A stretch of DNA of 64,000 bases, taken from NCBI GenBank assembly GCA_961205875.1, contig OY540814.1:6430993-6494992 (forward strand), read 5' to 3'. Below, in pieces: positions 1-12,032 of this stretch. The notes beneath the pieces are model-generated. The model did no database searches. It was not told where the DNA came from and saw nothing but the letters and a program-made list of their open reading frames with translations. Source of the DNA: Sialis fuliginosa (lineage: Eukaryota > Arthropoda > Insecta > Megaloptera > Sialidae). The position numbers and the translations under genes were made by a program. The first letter of the stretch is position 1; every line of letters starts with the position of its first letter.

Positions 1-611
1 GATAATCCAAAAGTAAAGCGATGAGATTTAAAAAAAACATTTTTTTTGATCCCCTTCTAATAGACTGACAAGTAAGTATATTCAATTTATTTTCACTTAT
101 TATATTAAGTCGGGTGTTAGGTCTCTTAAAATGCAACAAAATTTTTTTTAGGAACTTTTGATTTTAATACTTTAGTTACGATATATTTGCGTTCCAAGTC
201 GTAATCAAATCCTCCCCCCTGTTTTCCAAACTATTGATATAAAAAATCTGAAAAAAATCGAGAGTTAGTACTTTCATTGAAAATTATAAAGAACACTGTA
301 AAAAAATTTTTGGGTCCCCTCCCATAGACTGAAAAGTGTACTGTTTTTTCCTACTTACTCTATTGAGTAGGGTATCTTTAGATAGGTCTTCTAAAATGCT
401 ACTAAAAATTGTATATGACCTTTTGATTTTAACCCTTGAGTCACTAAACTATCATTTCAAAAAATCTGAAAAAATTCCAGAATGTAGCTTTTAATTAGTA
501 CTTTCACTGAAAATTATAACGAATACTGCAAAAGTAGTTTATGAAAAATTTAAAATAACTATTTTTATAAATCGTAGTGAAAATGACTGCGAAACCCTAT
601 CATGTGCGTGC
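1..611 (+). repeat. Dispersed repeat family R1, truncated by window start
   Basis: The block shares phrases with copies near 7.4, 12.3, 22.9 and 62.3 kb: a stretch like GATAACCCAAAAACAGAAATG, then CCCCTTCCCATAGACTGAAAAG, CCTAAAATGCAACAAAAAATG, CAGAATGTAGCTTTTAATTAG and the 3' end CCCTATCATGTGCGTGC. Two diverged internal half-copies can be seen. No coding potential. The left end lies outside the window. Confidence 0.75.
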
Positions 612-737
612 TTAACATTTTTTTATAATTTTGATAACAGTATATGTGTTGTTATTTTAACTCATGAAGAGTTTTTATCTCACTGTAAAGATTTAGCTAT
701 GATGAAATCAGAAAATACATAATAAAAATAAAATTAT

Positions 738-743
738 TTTATT
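738..743 (-). terminator. Polyadenylation signal for the small secreted-peptide gene
   Basis: AATAAA on the minus strand, about 85 nt downstream of the TAA stop at 827-829. It is in the expected place, but the region is AT-rich, so chance occurrence is possible. Confidence 0.4.
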
Positions 744-826
744 AAAATGGTTTTGTACAAATTGAAAGAAGTATGAATTATATAATTTAAATGACACATA
801 TGTAATTAGATGTATAAGAATTTGGG

Positions 827-1687
827 TTAGTAGTCATAGTCGTAATCATCTCCATATCCACCATATCCACCATAACCGTAGCCTCCGTATGCTCCATACC
901 CTCCGCCATATCCATATCCACCATATCCACCATAGCCTCCATGTCCATAACCGTGGCCGTATCTACCATGATGGTGATGGTGCTAAAAATTATATAAACA
1001 TAATTAATCTTAAATATAAAATATTTAAGTCACTAATCCCCGGTTTCACCGCTCAAACTTATTTCTGTTCCTTAGCTAAGTGTTTCTAAACCTAAATTTT
1101 ACGTCGATCTCACAGGTTTGTTTTATCATATAGTTAGCCAAATGTCCCTTTAGGAGGTTGGGTAGTTATGTAAGTTGAAATTTCTTACAATTGTTTAAAC
1201 ACTCAAAAAATAAGAAACTATTATCTAAAATATTTTTTAATCTGATTCATTTTTTAGTTTTAGTAAATTAATGTTTTGAATGCGAATTTCATTTTGAAAT
1301 AAAATAATTTAGAGAGCGAAAAAGTACAACATAAGTCACAAGTGTGGGAAGCATTTTTTAAAACTATTTTTCTTATTATTAAAATTAAATCATCTATCGC
1401 GCAACGCGATTCGGGCCCCTACTTTAAATAAAGCAAAATCTACTGAAATATAGATTACTTATATTATATATTATAGAACTAATAATAAGGTTTCCCCGAG
1501 TAATTTAAATAACTAAAAAGTTTTGAAAATAATGCAAACCGAAACAAGGAAATTATATCTATAGTAAATGTATGTATTAATGAACATACATATGTATAAT
1601 AATATATTTAAAAACACTTACACGTGGAACAGCCAATGCAAAAACTACCAATGACACAAACACAAGAACTTTTGTGAAGGCAAACAT
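827..1687 (-). CDS. Two-exon gene for a secreted His/Gly/Tyr-rich peptide, 73 aa
   Basis: Exon 1 is 1622-1687 and encodes 22 residues starting MFAFTKVLVF, a hydrophobic signal peptide ending ALAVPR. It ends at a CGT|GTAAGT donor. Exon 2 is 827-982, begins after TTTTTAG, and both junctions are phase 0. The mature part is 51 residues: it opens HHHHHGRYGHGYGHGG, continues with GGY/GYG repeats, and ends in an acidic tail DDYDYDY followed by TAA. There is no cysteine. The intron is 639 bp. A TATA box and initiator lie upstream in the right order. Cleavage after ALA or after VPR is likely. Short Gly/Tyr-rich secreted peptides in insects include cuticle components, neuropeptide-like precursors and antimicrobial peptides; the sequence does not decide among them. 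The His run suggests metal binding (inference). Confidence 0.8.
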
Positions 1688-1731
1688 TTTGCAAAACAAG
1701 CTTCTGTTGTTTTTGTAAGCAATCTCAAAAC

Positions 1732-1766
1732 TGACTGCAAAATTTAGTTTTTTGTGTGTTTATATA
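1732..1766 (-). promoter_or_regulatory. Core promoter (TATA + Inr) of the secreted-peptide gene
   Basis: On the minus strand TATATAAA occupies 1766-1759 and the arthropod initiator TCAGT occupies 1734-1730, with its A (likely +1) at 1732. The spacing of about 32-34 bp is what insect TATA promoters use. The inferred 5' UTR is about 45 nt, ending at the ATG at 1687-1685. Confidence 0.65.
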
Positions 1767-2199
1767 CATTTCTTTAATTGAATTGGCTACTGTTGTAATG
1801 GAGGGATAAAAAATAATAATAAATATTGTTTTTCTATTACTTTGTCTCTTTTCTTTTCCATTTCTTATAGGAGGAAGTTCTTTAACCTCGGAGTTTTCCT
1901 ATGTTTTATCTGAAGTTTTTAACAATGTGAATTACCTTGGAATGACATCCAATTGTAATATTATGTTTCGTATATTGTGCATTTGATGGAGACAGTTATT
2001 AACCTTGCAGGAAGCATACGTGAAAATTATATAATTCAGGTAGGTATAATTGTATATATTTTTAATAAAAGAAGTATTATCATGACTAGCTTATAAATAA
2101 AAATTGTATTTTACATTGCATGTTCTTTTTTTGTTTATCATAGATTATGAACATTATTTTTCTGAAGTACGACATCACATAGAAAAATGAAGGAGTTAG

Positions 2200-2790
2200 C
2201 ATTGCTTCTTCGCAATATCGAAGATACGATAAGCTTTGTGATCGTTTTAAAATGAGACAAAAAAATTGTTCTCTGATTGCAAAATTTTAAATTGATCTTT
2301 CCGTTTTAGGTCAAGACAAACACTTTTCGTTCCGTGTCTGTCTGTCTGTCTGTGTGTCTGAAACCGATATTAACGAAACTTGGTTGGATGGTTGGAACTG
2401 ACTTGAGGACAGTTCCATTTTAAAATCATCAAAATCGTGCCAAAGGGAGAGAGGTGACATCCCAACATATTAATTTTCTTAAGAACGACACATGTTACGT
2501 GACAATTTTATTGAATATTTTTTGTAAAGCATTCTATTTCCTTACAAATATTTATCTCACTTTGCTTCATTTAGACGTTTGCACAAATTTAGATTTAGAT
2601 TGAAATTGTCAAAAAATTAAAAATATACGAAAAAATAATCAGGTATTGTATAAAAACTAAATGGTTTTTAACCAATGTCAGGCAATTTATCTGAACACTA
2701 TTGGTTTTTATTTAAATTGTTCAATAATTAATTACCTTTGGTGAATTTAGCACGAGGAAGCACTGTGCATTTACATGACAGATGTTTTTT
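2200..2790 (+). repeat. Dispersed repeat family R2
   Basis: Starts at GCTTCTTCGCAATATCGAAG and ends at TTTAGCACGAGGAAGCACTG, so the termini are short inverted repeats of GCTTCYTCG. It includes a (TGTC)n stretch and an ACCGATATT..GAAACTTGG block. Related copies lie at 8619-8962, 15418-16150 (opposite strand), 53909-54556 and 57553-57840 (opposite strand). No open frame of note. Confidence 0.7.
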
Positions 2791-3404
2791 TAAATAAAAT
2801 TAATGATTATACTGTTAATTTAATGTTTATAATCACCTCTACAGAAATTATTTAACTTATTTTTTTATTAGGTATAACTTTTATGTACTACCTGCAATAC
2901 AAAAAGTATAATATTTATATCTATTGCAAAAAATTGTCAAAAATATGTAGGTAAATATACATAACGGTTTTTTAATTGAATTAAATAAATATATCTATTG
3001 TAAACAAAACTTTTTAAATGCTCACTCTACCATAAATTGTAAAGAACAAAAAACTTTATAACAGTTAATTTGTATTGTATAATATTGTAATGCATGATGA
3101 ACGGAAGATGAGTGCAAAAAAAACACGTATATAAATAATTAATTTTTTATTATGTACATAAATATTTGTAAGTAAAATAATTAAGCCTATTTAAATATAA
3201 TATAATTTTTTTTTCTAAATCTCTGTATTTATGTTTATATTTACATTTTACATAGGTAGATACATATGTTTTTATAATATATTATATTTTATATATATTA
3301 TATAATATATTCTGGTCAATATATCTATAAAGGTATAATATATTTTACTAAAATTATCACAAATATATGGCACTAGATTTTGTTCCTGTTTAATCCTATT
3401 TTTT
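2791..3404. other. AT-rich spacer, 3' flank of Prdm13
   Basis: Very AT-rich with no ORF that looks coding. A minus-strand AATAAA at 3151-3146 could be the Prdm13 polyadenylation signal, giving a 3' UTR of about 260 nt. Confidence 0.4.
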
Positions 3405-3504
3405 TTAAGAAGTAGAAGAGTCAGGGTTGTCCAAAAGATGTCGTGATTTTAAATGTCTTTCTAGATCACGTCTTCTAACCAAAACTTTTCCACAGAGTTC
3501 ACAT
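3405..3504 (-). CDS. Prdm13: Prdm13 exon 4 (last zinc finger)
   Basis: Acceptor TTTTAG|ATGTGAAC; exon 3 ends TACAA|GTACGT, so the split codon is AA|A (Lys). The 100 nt encode finger 4 and the tail LLDNPDSSTS, then TAA. The exon is too short to stand out alone and is identified by phase and by the strongly conserved RRRDLERHLKSRH motif. Confidence 0.92.
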
Positions 3505-5088
3505 CTAAAATAAATATTAAATTTAGTTAGTATTGGATAATAAATTTTTCACAAAACTAATTCAGCATGTTATTTTGTATAGTCGTACAACTAATTACAT
3601 AAAATGGACAAACTATTATTGTAGAGAATAATCGAATTAGATGGATATCTTATTTAATATAACTCTAAAAAACAACAATAAGAATGGGAGGTCTATTTTG
3701 CATTATAGTTAAATTCTCCTAGTTACACTACTGTGTCTACATGATTAGCAACGTACTTGTAAGGCGTTTCTCCTTCAGCATGAAGTCTAACATGTTTGTT
3801 TAAATTGCTGGGATCACCAAAGGGCCTTAGACAGAATTTACACTTGAGTGGTTTGAACCCGGTGTGAGTTCTGATATGTATCTTAAGACCATATTTTCTT
3901 GAATAGATCTTTCCACAATAGATACACAAGTGACCTTGTTTGGATTTCCCAAGGTTACTAACGAGTGTTTCCATTTGAGCTGCTTGAGACAAACTGACAT
4001 CGGTCGATGGAAAGTTCGGTCGTAGAAGAATTTCATTTGTTTCTGCCCGAAAACAATCAAAGTGTGGTAATCCAATTGTATTGTTGTTAAACCTTGGGCA
4101 GGATTTTGAACTGTAGGGACGAAACGCGGAACTATATGGTCTTGCAGGTTCACTTGTTGGACGAAGTAATGATGGTGAATTAGATATCATGTTTCTTGAT
4201 TCTTCTTGTAATGTTATGTTGTTAACAGATGAAGATCTTTCTTGTTTGATATCTTGTTCAATTGTTTTTGATATCCGTTCAGGTGCTTCGATTTTTGTTA
4301 AAGATAATTCAAAATTAAAACTGTTTGATTTTGTTAAATTTAGAGGCGATAAATTTAATTCATCTTCGGAATATTTTAATGTTTTCTGTAAGTTTCTCCA
4401 TAGTTGGGAAATACTGTATCGACCACAATCTAATGTAAGATGCAGCTTGAGTGGATTTGGATATTCAAAATTAGTTGAACATTTGTGACATACATATCTT
4501 TTTTGACCTAAAATAATAAAAAATAATAAGTTTAATAATTCTGTTACAATGTCAAATAATTTTATTTTACCTTGGATATTAGCTGGAGTTAAAAAAGCCA
4601 TTTGTATTAAGGCCAAAATTTTCTCAGAGAACCATAAGATTATTTCTTGACCTTTATGTATTTGTTTCACAGTTTTTAAAATAATCCACGAGTTTTCTAA
4701 GTCAACTTGAGTATTGTAGCTATGACAATCATTTGCTAGTTTTATATTCTGAATAATCGTACATATTTTTATGTTTGTTGTTTTTATCACAAGCTTTGAA
4801 TTAGGATTCAACGATAGAATATTCTACAATAAAAACATACCATTTTTAAATTTAAATAATTGATATATAAAAATTTAAAATAAATACCTGCTCATTATTT
4901 TTCAATCCTGAATTTTTAATTACATCTCCAATTTCAAACTTCTCTGAAATAGATCCAACTGGAATATCACAATCAGCAACCAAAGAACTTTTATTTAATT
5001 GTAAATTATTCAACAAACTTGTTGGCTCTTGAAGAGGAAACGTACTTAAAGGAAAATGGTGAGGAATTATAGGAAACATTTTCAACAT
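3405..5088 (-). CDS. Prdm13: PR domain zinc finger protein 13 (Prdm13), complete, four exons, 434 aa
   Basis: Exons are 4888-5088, 4571-4823, 3757-4507 and 3405-3504; phases match at every junction (0, 1, 2) and the joined CDS is 1305 nt. Introns are 64, 63 and 252 bp. Exons 1-2 encode a diverged PR/SET domain, seen in LVADCDIPVG near the start and IHKGQEIILWFSE before the linker. Finger 1 (about 155-178) is YVCHKCSTNFEYPNPLKLHL ending in Cys, so C2HC, as in PRDM13. Then comes a long Ser/Pro/Asn-rich linker, and C2H2 fingers 2-4 near residues 344-366, 372-394 and 401-424. Finger 2 contains SRKYGLKIHIRTH, finger 3 FGDPSNLNKHVRLH, and finger 4, completed by the last exon, RRRDLERHLKSRH. PRDM13 proteins are nuclear repressors in neuronal subtype specification. 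The first in-frame ATG (5088) was chosen; a second ATG lies three codons downstream. Confidence 0.93.
4508..4570 (-). other. Prdm13 intron 2, 63 nt, open in frame
   Basis: Donor CAAG|GTAAAAT and acceptor TTTTAG|GTCAAA define a 63-nt intron between the PR domain and finger 1. The length is a multiple of three and there is no stop, so an unspliced message would add 21 mostly hydrophobic residues. Splicing gives the family-like ANIQGQKRYVC; retention would put a hydrophobic block between domains. Confidence 0.8.
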
Positions 5089-5106
5089 CAATTTAAAAAA
5101 ACACAC

Positions 5107-5500
5107 TACAAAAACACAAACTAACTCCCGATGAGTTAATTCCTATCCCGCTAGGAAGTAAATGTTAAAATGAGCTCCTGCCAAACATCCCTTCAGATTT
5201 AAATACATATTTACAACAATACATGCGGGGTTGTGATTGTACATTTAAATCTTATCGAGTAGTAGTTACCTTAACAGAGAGGGATGGGAGTTAGAGGGTG
5301 GTACAGAGTTTGACAGAGATATGTTGATGCAACCTGCAGCATCGCCGGCTCAGATAAATCTACCATATCTAGAGGGTGGCGATTGGTGAATGATATTAAA
5401 TTATCCATTGTTGGGGTTGGAGCCCCTCCCATTGCTCCGGCAAGTGTATATCGGTAACATATGCTTTTGACAAGTGAGCTTTCGAGAGACTTGTAATGAA
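5107..5500. promoter_or_regulatory. Upstream region of Prdm13, GC-richer than its surroundings
   Basis: About 400 bp directly 5' of the Prdm13 start, with unusually high complexity and GC for this window. It includes a CCATTGTT Sox-like site, GCCCCTCCCATTG and CTGCAGCATCGCCGGC. No TATA box or clear TCAGT initiator was found. Likely promoter and proximal enhancer (inference from position and composition). Confidence 0.45.
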
Positions 5501-6782
5501 CTTAATGAAACTTAGTTTTTATATTAATTTTCTATTGTTCATATTTGGTGGTCCATATAAAATTAGAATACTTAAAGGCATAGTATATATTATTAAAAAA
5601 TATATTGTTAATGATCATTAGATTATTTTTGATTTTTATAAAAAAATGTGTTTTAATTTGTACCTATATTTTTAACTGATTGAATTAATTGAAGTACGAC
5701 GGCTAAAATATGTGGCTTTTACAAAGAATACAAAAATAATTATATTAATGATATACAAGTTGTTCGCCTGAATCGAGTGATCATTGCTAACTTTGTTAAT
5801 ATTGGAGCTAAAAGGTCGGTTAAATGGATAAATTATCAGTATTTTTTCCGGGATGAATAATGGCGGTTTCAAAAAAACAATTGAATGTTGAATTTCAGAG
5901 ATATATTGAAATATAACTTTTTTTAAATTGTAGAATAACTTGTATATTATTAATAGATTGTATAGCTGAGAATGTTCTCTTTATTAAAGTTGCATGGTGG
6001 TAAAATGGATAGAAAACAAGCTATAGCAAGTATACAATTAATAGAAAATATGGAAAAATAGTGTGCTATGCAGATTTCATTAAATACAAAAAATTGATTA
6101 AAATTTATGTAAATATATGTATATGCCTTATTTCGCAGATGTTTAACGTTTTTAAGTATTATTGATAAAAAATAATAATTAATTGTAAAAATAATATTTT
6201 TCTTTATCAACAAAATTCAAGAACGTTAAAAATCTTCGAAAAAATGACAAAAATACCTGAAATTATCGTTTTAAAAATTTTAATCATTTGTTTTATTTAA
6301 TTTAATTTGCCTAGCACACTATGTTTTGACATTTTATATTAATTAATTACTTGTTATATCTTATTTTATAAAATGTTTACCACCATTCATGTATGACTTT
6401 TATAAAGGGAACATTCTTAGCTATAAAATTCAATAATAATATACAGAGTATTCGACCCTGATATGTGTGAGGAAGAACTAATACATACTTTAATTTTTAT
6501 GTATTAATCTCCACTTATTTCAGAATACAGTCAGATTACTATACATATGTTTGTAAATATCTATTTGTGAATAATATTATTGAGTGACTTTTGGCCACAG
6601 TTAAACACTTATTTACAGCGTTGGGCAGCCGGCTGCCACGCGTAACGCACGTGCTGTTTAACAATCGTTGAAAGCATCAGGTTTCGGGCTAATAATTTTA
6701 TTAATGTGTATACTATGTAGTATACGTCAAGTTTTTGAGCTATTTATAACAAAATATATCAATATTTTGTTTTATTAGTGTT
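5501..6782. other. AT-rich intergenic DNA, no gene seen
   Basis: Open frames here are short and lysine/isoleucine/phenylalanine-rich, as AT-rich noncoding DNA gives. No repeat family was recognised except a 40-bp R1-like fragment (GGGTTCCGAAGAAACCC) at about 6783-6823. Confidence 0.5.
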
Positions 6783-7401
6783 TTTTAGGGTTCCGAAGAA
6801 ACCCTATTAATCTCACTTTTTTATTTTGATTAAATAAGTATAATGTATTGTTTATTCCGATCAATTACCAATTATGTATAATAAAAAACTGTTTGACAGA
6901 GAGAGCTATTTATTTCGTTTAAAGAAGAGAGGGTCATTTAAATTATTCCGGGCTATATTACAAAAATACCTCGATGTATTGGACAAAAATATTTTTTTCA
7001 TTTTGAACGAAGGAAGAAAAAATATATAGGTACAGAATTCCCGTTTTATCATATAAATGATTTTTTTTATTTTTCTTAAAATTTACAATCTGTCATTTAC
7101 ATTTAGTAAATTGATTTCTTGTATGATAATTTGCGGAGAGCATTTGATTGATTATTCTCCTTTTTATACAGATTTAATTTAAAATAATAATAATATTACA
7201 ACTATCTATAATTTAATTAAATTATAATCAATCAAGTATAAGTATTTGAAAGATTAAATCTTTTGAGTTTTCTTAATTTATGATTTTGGTGTGATCATTT
7301 TTAACTAATTTATTTAGATTTAGATGTTTTAAAATTTTGTTTTCATATTTCACACTGTTGTTTTAAATCTCATCTTAAAATACATACTTGAAATGTTGTC
7401 T

Positions 7402-8190
7402 TTTTAGGGTTCCGTAGAAAAATAGGAACCTTTATAGTTTCGCTCTGTCCGTTCGTCCGTTCGGTTGTCTATATAAATTTTATATCTATTAAGATGAAAT
7501 TTGGTATACAGACGTAGATTGATAACCCAAAAACAGAAATGATGAGATTTAAAAAAAAATTTTTTTGGACCCCCTTCCCGTAGACTAAAAAGTATATTCA
7601 ACATTTTTTTTTCACTTTTCCCATTGAGTGGGGTGTCCTAAAATGCAACATAAAATGTTTTAGGACCTTTTGATTTTAACCCTTCAGTCACGATATACAT
7701 ATTTGCGTTCAAAGTCGTTATCAGAGCGTCCCCCCCCCTCTATTTTCTAAACTATTGATTCAATTTTTTTTTAAATCGAGAATGTAGCTTTTAATTAGTA
7801 TTTTCACTAAAAATTATAATAATTAGACCCCCTTCCCATATACTGAAAAGTGTACTAACATTTTTTTACTTACCCCATTGAGTGAGATATCTTGAGATAG
7901 GTATCCTAAAATGCAACAAAAAATGTTATATGATCTTTTGATTTTAACCTTTCAGTCACAATATATTTACTTTTCAATATCATTATCAGAGCGTCTCCCC
8001 TTTTATTTCTAAACTATCAATTAAAAAAATCTGAAAAAATTCCAGAATATAGGTTTTAATTAGTACTTTCAATGAAAATTATAAAGAAGACTAGCAAACA
8101 TTTTGAAATAAGTGTTTTTTTATAAATCGTAGTGAGGATGACTACGGAACCCTATCATGTGCGTGCCCAACACGCACTTGGCCTTTTTAT
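7402..8190 (+). repeat. Dispersed repeat R1, most complete copy
   Basis: Begins TTTTTAGGGTTCCGTAGAAA, continues through GTCCGTTCGTCCGTTCG and ends CATGTGCGTGCCCAACACGC. The first ~30 bp contain GGTTCCG...GGAACC, a short inverted pair. The middle repeats the CCCCTTCCC..GACTGAAAAG module twice. No transposase-like frame; non-autonomous. Confidence 0.75.
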
Positions 8191-8279
8191 TTGAAGATAG
8201 TGCGTAAAATTTTATTAAATTTGAGTATTATATAATTTTAACTTCAACTTGAAAAATCATTCATGCAGACCCCCACAAA

Positions 8280-8540
8280 CTAAACATATAATAAAATTAA
8301 TTGGGTACAGTTTAATCAATCTACAAAATAAACACATTCATTGATAACAAAGCGGGTGATCAGTAGATGTACTATCGCAAAGATCTGCAATGGTGATATC
8401 GGTAAAGCAAGTGTTCACGTTCTCAACACTCGAGGGTTCACTGATGTGTAGATTCAAGCACTTGATACCACCCCGTCGGTCAACGGCAGATGTACGCGCG
8501 TTGGGAATGGTCAGGTGCAACTAGAAAGCTATGTCAATAC
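8280..8540 (-). other. Unassigned unique island with a 60-codon minus-strand frame
   Basis: GC-richer, high-complexity DNA between two repeats. On the minus strand a frame follows a possible acceptor (CTTTCTAG|TTGCACC), contains NARTSAVDRRGGIKCLNLHI and ends DHPLCYQ stop at 8338. It could be a terminal exon, but no partner exon was found. It also holds a CACCTG E-box. A regulatory element is equally possible. Confidence 0.25.
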
Positions 8541-8618
8541 ACCGCGCTTTGAAGTTAGTATGGAGCTAGGCTTTTGATTTCAGTTGGGATAGTTTTGTTG
8601 TGGAGTATATTTAGTTTT

Positions 8619-8962
8619 GCTTCCTCGCAATATCGAAGATTTATGATCGTTTCAGATTGAGAGAAATTTTTTTTCAAAATTTAAAATTTATCTTTCCGTT
8701 TCACGTCAAGACAAACACTTATCGTTCCGTGTCTGTCTGTATGTCATTGTCACACGTATGAACCACTGAACCGATATTGTTGAAACTTGGTCGGATGGTT
8801 GGGTATGGGTTGAAGACGGTCCAATTTCAAAATCATCAAAATCGTGTGTAAGGGGGAGGGGTGACATCCCAAAAAATTTATTTTTTCAAGATATCTTAAG
8901 AACGACACATGTTACGTGAAAATTTTATAGAATATTTTTTGTAGAGCATTAAATTTCCTATA
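8619..8962 (+). repeat. Dispersed repeat R2, 3'-truncated copy
   Basis: Starts GCTTCCTCGCAATATCGAAG and includes CGTTCCGTGTCTGTCTG, CCGATATTGTTGAAACTTGG and AACGACACATGTTACGTG, then stops where full copies continue. Same orientation as the copy at 2200. Confidence 0.7.
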
Positions 8963-10499
8963 ATACCCGAGTTAATATCTACAAAATCATAGTGAATTAA
9001 AATATTCAACATGCCCACCCAATATGCCCACAACACACGGTTCACAGCGAATTGCTTTTTTCCTACTTCATATTTGCACAAAATATCTACAATTTATACA
9101 ACTAAACCTACTCTATCCATTAGTGAAAACCGAAATAAAATCCATTCAGTATATAGCTCCTAGACAAGGAAAGATCTAGGACACATAACACATTACCAAG
9201 CGTTGTTACCATATCGCTCCGCGAGTCATTGGCGTATCATTTAGATTTTAAAATAAATACCAATTTTTTTGAATTATAAAATTAATTAATACATGTTTTA
9301 TATTGTCTTTAAAAAATTTTCAGTGATAATTGATTAACAGAGAAACGTCTATTTGGAACTATCATCTCTTATACATACCAAATTCAATTATAAATTAAAG
9401 CATATTTGCATATTATAAATTTTCAACTGACGCTTCTGAGATAATATGCATGGAAATGGTGAAACTGACGTTTAAGAAAAGATGGCCGCTGTATAATTTT
9501 GGTAGCATTGGTTGTTATGTATCCATAGTGATTCCTAATCTAAGGCTGTAACATCTTAGAAACAAAACACGACTTAAAGATTATTTTAGTCTTTTGATGT
9601 TAAATCTTAGATTTTCATAAAATATTAATAGTCACGATACTGCACAGAAAAATGATCTAACTATTGGTTAAAACCGCATTGAAATCGGTTCAGTAATTCC
9701 CGAGTCTATAAGCCTCATACAAGCGAACATTCATTTTGAGTCTCATTAGCTTCTTTCTAAATATTGGTTCTTGAAATTTTGTTAACTGATATTTCTACTG
9801 TGTGTCCCAGTTCTAGTATTGAAACGGTAAAAAATCTCAAAGAAGTTAGGTTTCTGGTAAAAATTGTTTCAGGGTTTAAAAAATTTAAGTATATTTTTAA
9901 TAGTTAATAGTTTTTACATGTTAGATATATTTTACTTACAGTATGAGTAAAGAAGAACAATCGATTTTTGTGGTAAACAGTAATGTGATAACATAAATTT
10001 TTGGTTATGGATGTTTCCTATTTCGTTTTATTTACAATATATCGTGATTTTTTTACTGACAGGAACTCCGAGGGGGTAAATCTGAACCACACGTATTAAA
10101 TAACACTTGTTTGCGGACACGCTTCAGCCCTTATATTAAATTATCATTATTTTGATACACCCTTCCATTGTTCGGATCACCCCATTTTATTTAACCACCG
10201 AGGTTACCTTACAGCATCAAAAATACGTATACCAATATAGAAAAAGAGGATTTTATAGTAACTATATATGTCTGTATAGTGTTCTCTCTATTTGCAGCTG
10301 TGATTTAAATGTGTATGGTTGATTGAATCTTCAATGGTTTAATTCTAATTTTAATTCGGATGTATTTTTGTTAGTTAATAATGTCATTTCAAGTATACTT
10401 AATACGAGATCAGAAGATGGTATTTTATAACTATATAGGTATACGTGGTTAGGTCTGGTTTATTTGAATATATATAAAGTAAATTATTTTTATTATAAA
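8963..10499. other. AT-rich intergenic DNA, no gene seen
   Basis: No coding frame, RNA gene or recognised repeat. Base composition is uniform, and stop codons are frequent in all frames. Confidence 0.5.
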
Positions 10500-10996
10500 C
10501 TAGCTGTGCCCGCGGCTTCGCTCGCGTGGACTACGGAATTATTGTTTAGGATTATTGAAAAATATAGTTGAATTGAACAAACACGATTAGTTATTACTGT
10601 AATAATAACTAAGCAACACCTAAAATTTCTAACAAAAACGAATCAGAACAAAAAGTACACATAATTTTTGTCCTATTTAAATTTAAAAGTTAATTATTGA
10701 AAACAAAATAAACAATTGATGATCAAAAGACAACGGTCGAGCCGAGGGAGTCCGATTCTACACAATTCTTTATTACATTATTTTGTTTAATATTTAACGG
10801 TTTTGCAAAAGAGCGTGCTGGCGGTAAATTTTTTTCCAACTTGATTTACTATTATCGTCACTGCTTATTCGTTATGTTACCTAACGTAACGTAAAAATAC
10901 ACACGTAAATCGGATAAGTGGTTCTAGAGTTATAAGCGCACTAACGAATATACAGACAGATAGATGTACGTTGAGCTTTGTATATATTAATATAAG
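10500..10996 (-). mobile_element. Helitron-like non-autonomous element
   Basis: Read on the minus strand it ends with a GC hairpin (GCGAGCGAAGCCGCGGGC) followed by CTAG at 10503-10500 and then T, the classic Helitron 3' end. The other end reads TATACAAAGCTCAACG. A related copy lies at 20010-21570, sharing the terminal hairpin, GTTACGTTAGGTAACAT-like and TAAGCAGTGACGATA segments. No Rep/helicase frame. Confidence 0.65.
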
Positions 10997-12032
10997 GTTA
11001 ATATTCTTAAAAAACATTTAAAATGCCATGAGAAGATTATTTTGTAATAAAATTACAATATATTTCATTGATAAAATAAATGCATTTTTATTAACTTATT
11101 TTTCGAATTAATTAAAATATCAAAATAAAATTCACTTAATGAAGGCTATCATTGAATAAAAAATAAATACAGTATCCTGATGATTATCAGTTAAAATTGG
11201 TTTGTGATCATTATTTTTACCAGTTTTCAATTAATTTTCTTTCTTTTTAATAATCAGGTTTAGTGAATCTGAAATGAGCAAGTTGAATTATAATTATTGT
11301 ACACAGTTCCATTAAAAATAAGATTTATCATTTCCAGTGAGTTAATGACCATTTATTTACGTTCTTTCGTTATAATAAAGACATCATCTACTGGCATTAA
11401 ACTGTTAATATATTGACAAACAGGCCGTGATAATTTATCAGAATTAAAAATTTATAATCTGTATGATTTATTGTGTTTTATATCGATATTTTTTTCTATC
11501 CAGGGAAGTAATTAATTATATTGCGATAGCATTTTTCAACACTACCAATATATTTATTTTTTTTCAGATTTTAATACAGCACAGATGTGGGTAGCCCCCG
11601 GCTTGCGAAACTATTGTATCCAGTCCGCGTTAGAAATTAATAAATATTAACGTTGTAAGTTGATGTATCCAACTTATTATTATTTTAATTTGTCTACATT
11701 TTATAATATCTATCTGCATTCAAAATATTTTCAAAATGGAAATTTCAAAGCGATTGCTGTGTGATATATTATTTTTATTGATACCTACAATGAACGAATA
11801 TAAATTACATATTTCTGACAATATAAATTAATCTTCTAGACTTTTAGGTATAAGGTAGATTAATAAAAACTAATGTCGCTTATGGTCGAAATTCGACCAA
11901 TATTTTACCTGCCTTAACGGCAACATTCACACATAAATGTTTTTATGTGCACATCTATGGCACAGTACCTTTCGAATGATATTAGTTTCATTCACCTTTT
12001 TTCGATGTTCACGTATTAATATATATGTAGAT
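10997..12032. other. AT-rich intergenic DNA, no gene seen
   Basis: Nothing recognisable apart from homopolymer runs and short AT repeats. Confidence 0.5.

Noticed and set aside
787-969. 60-codon minus-strand frame rich in Met/Asp
   Set aside because: It is the shifted frame of the Gly/Tyr-rich exon; the exon frame has an acceptor, a fitting signal-peptide exon and a stop.
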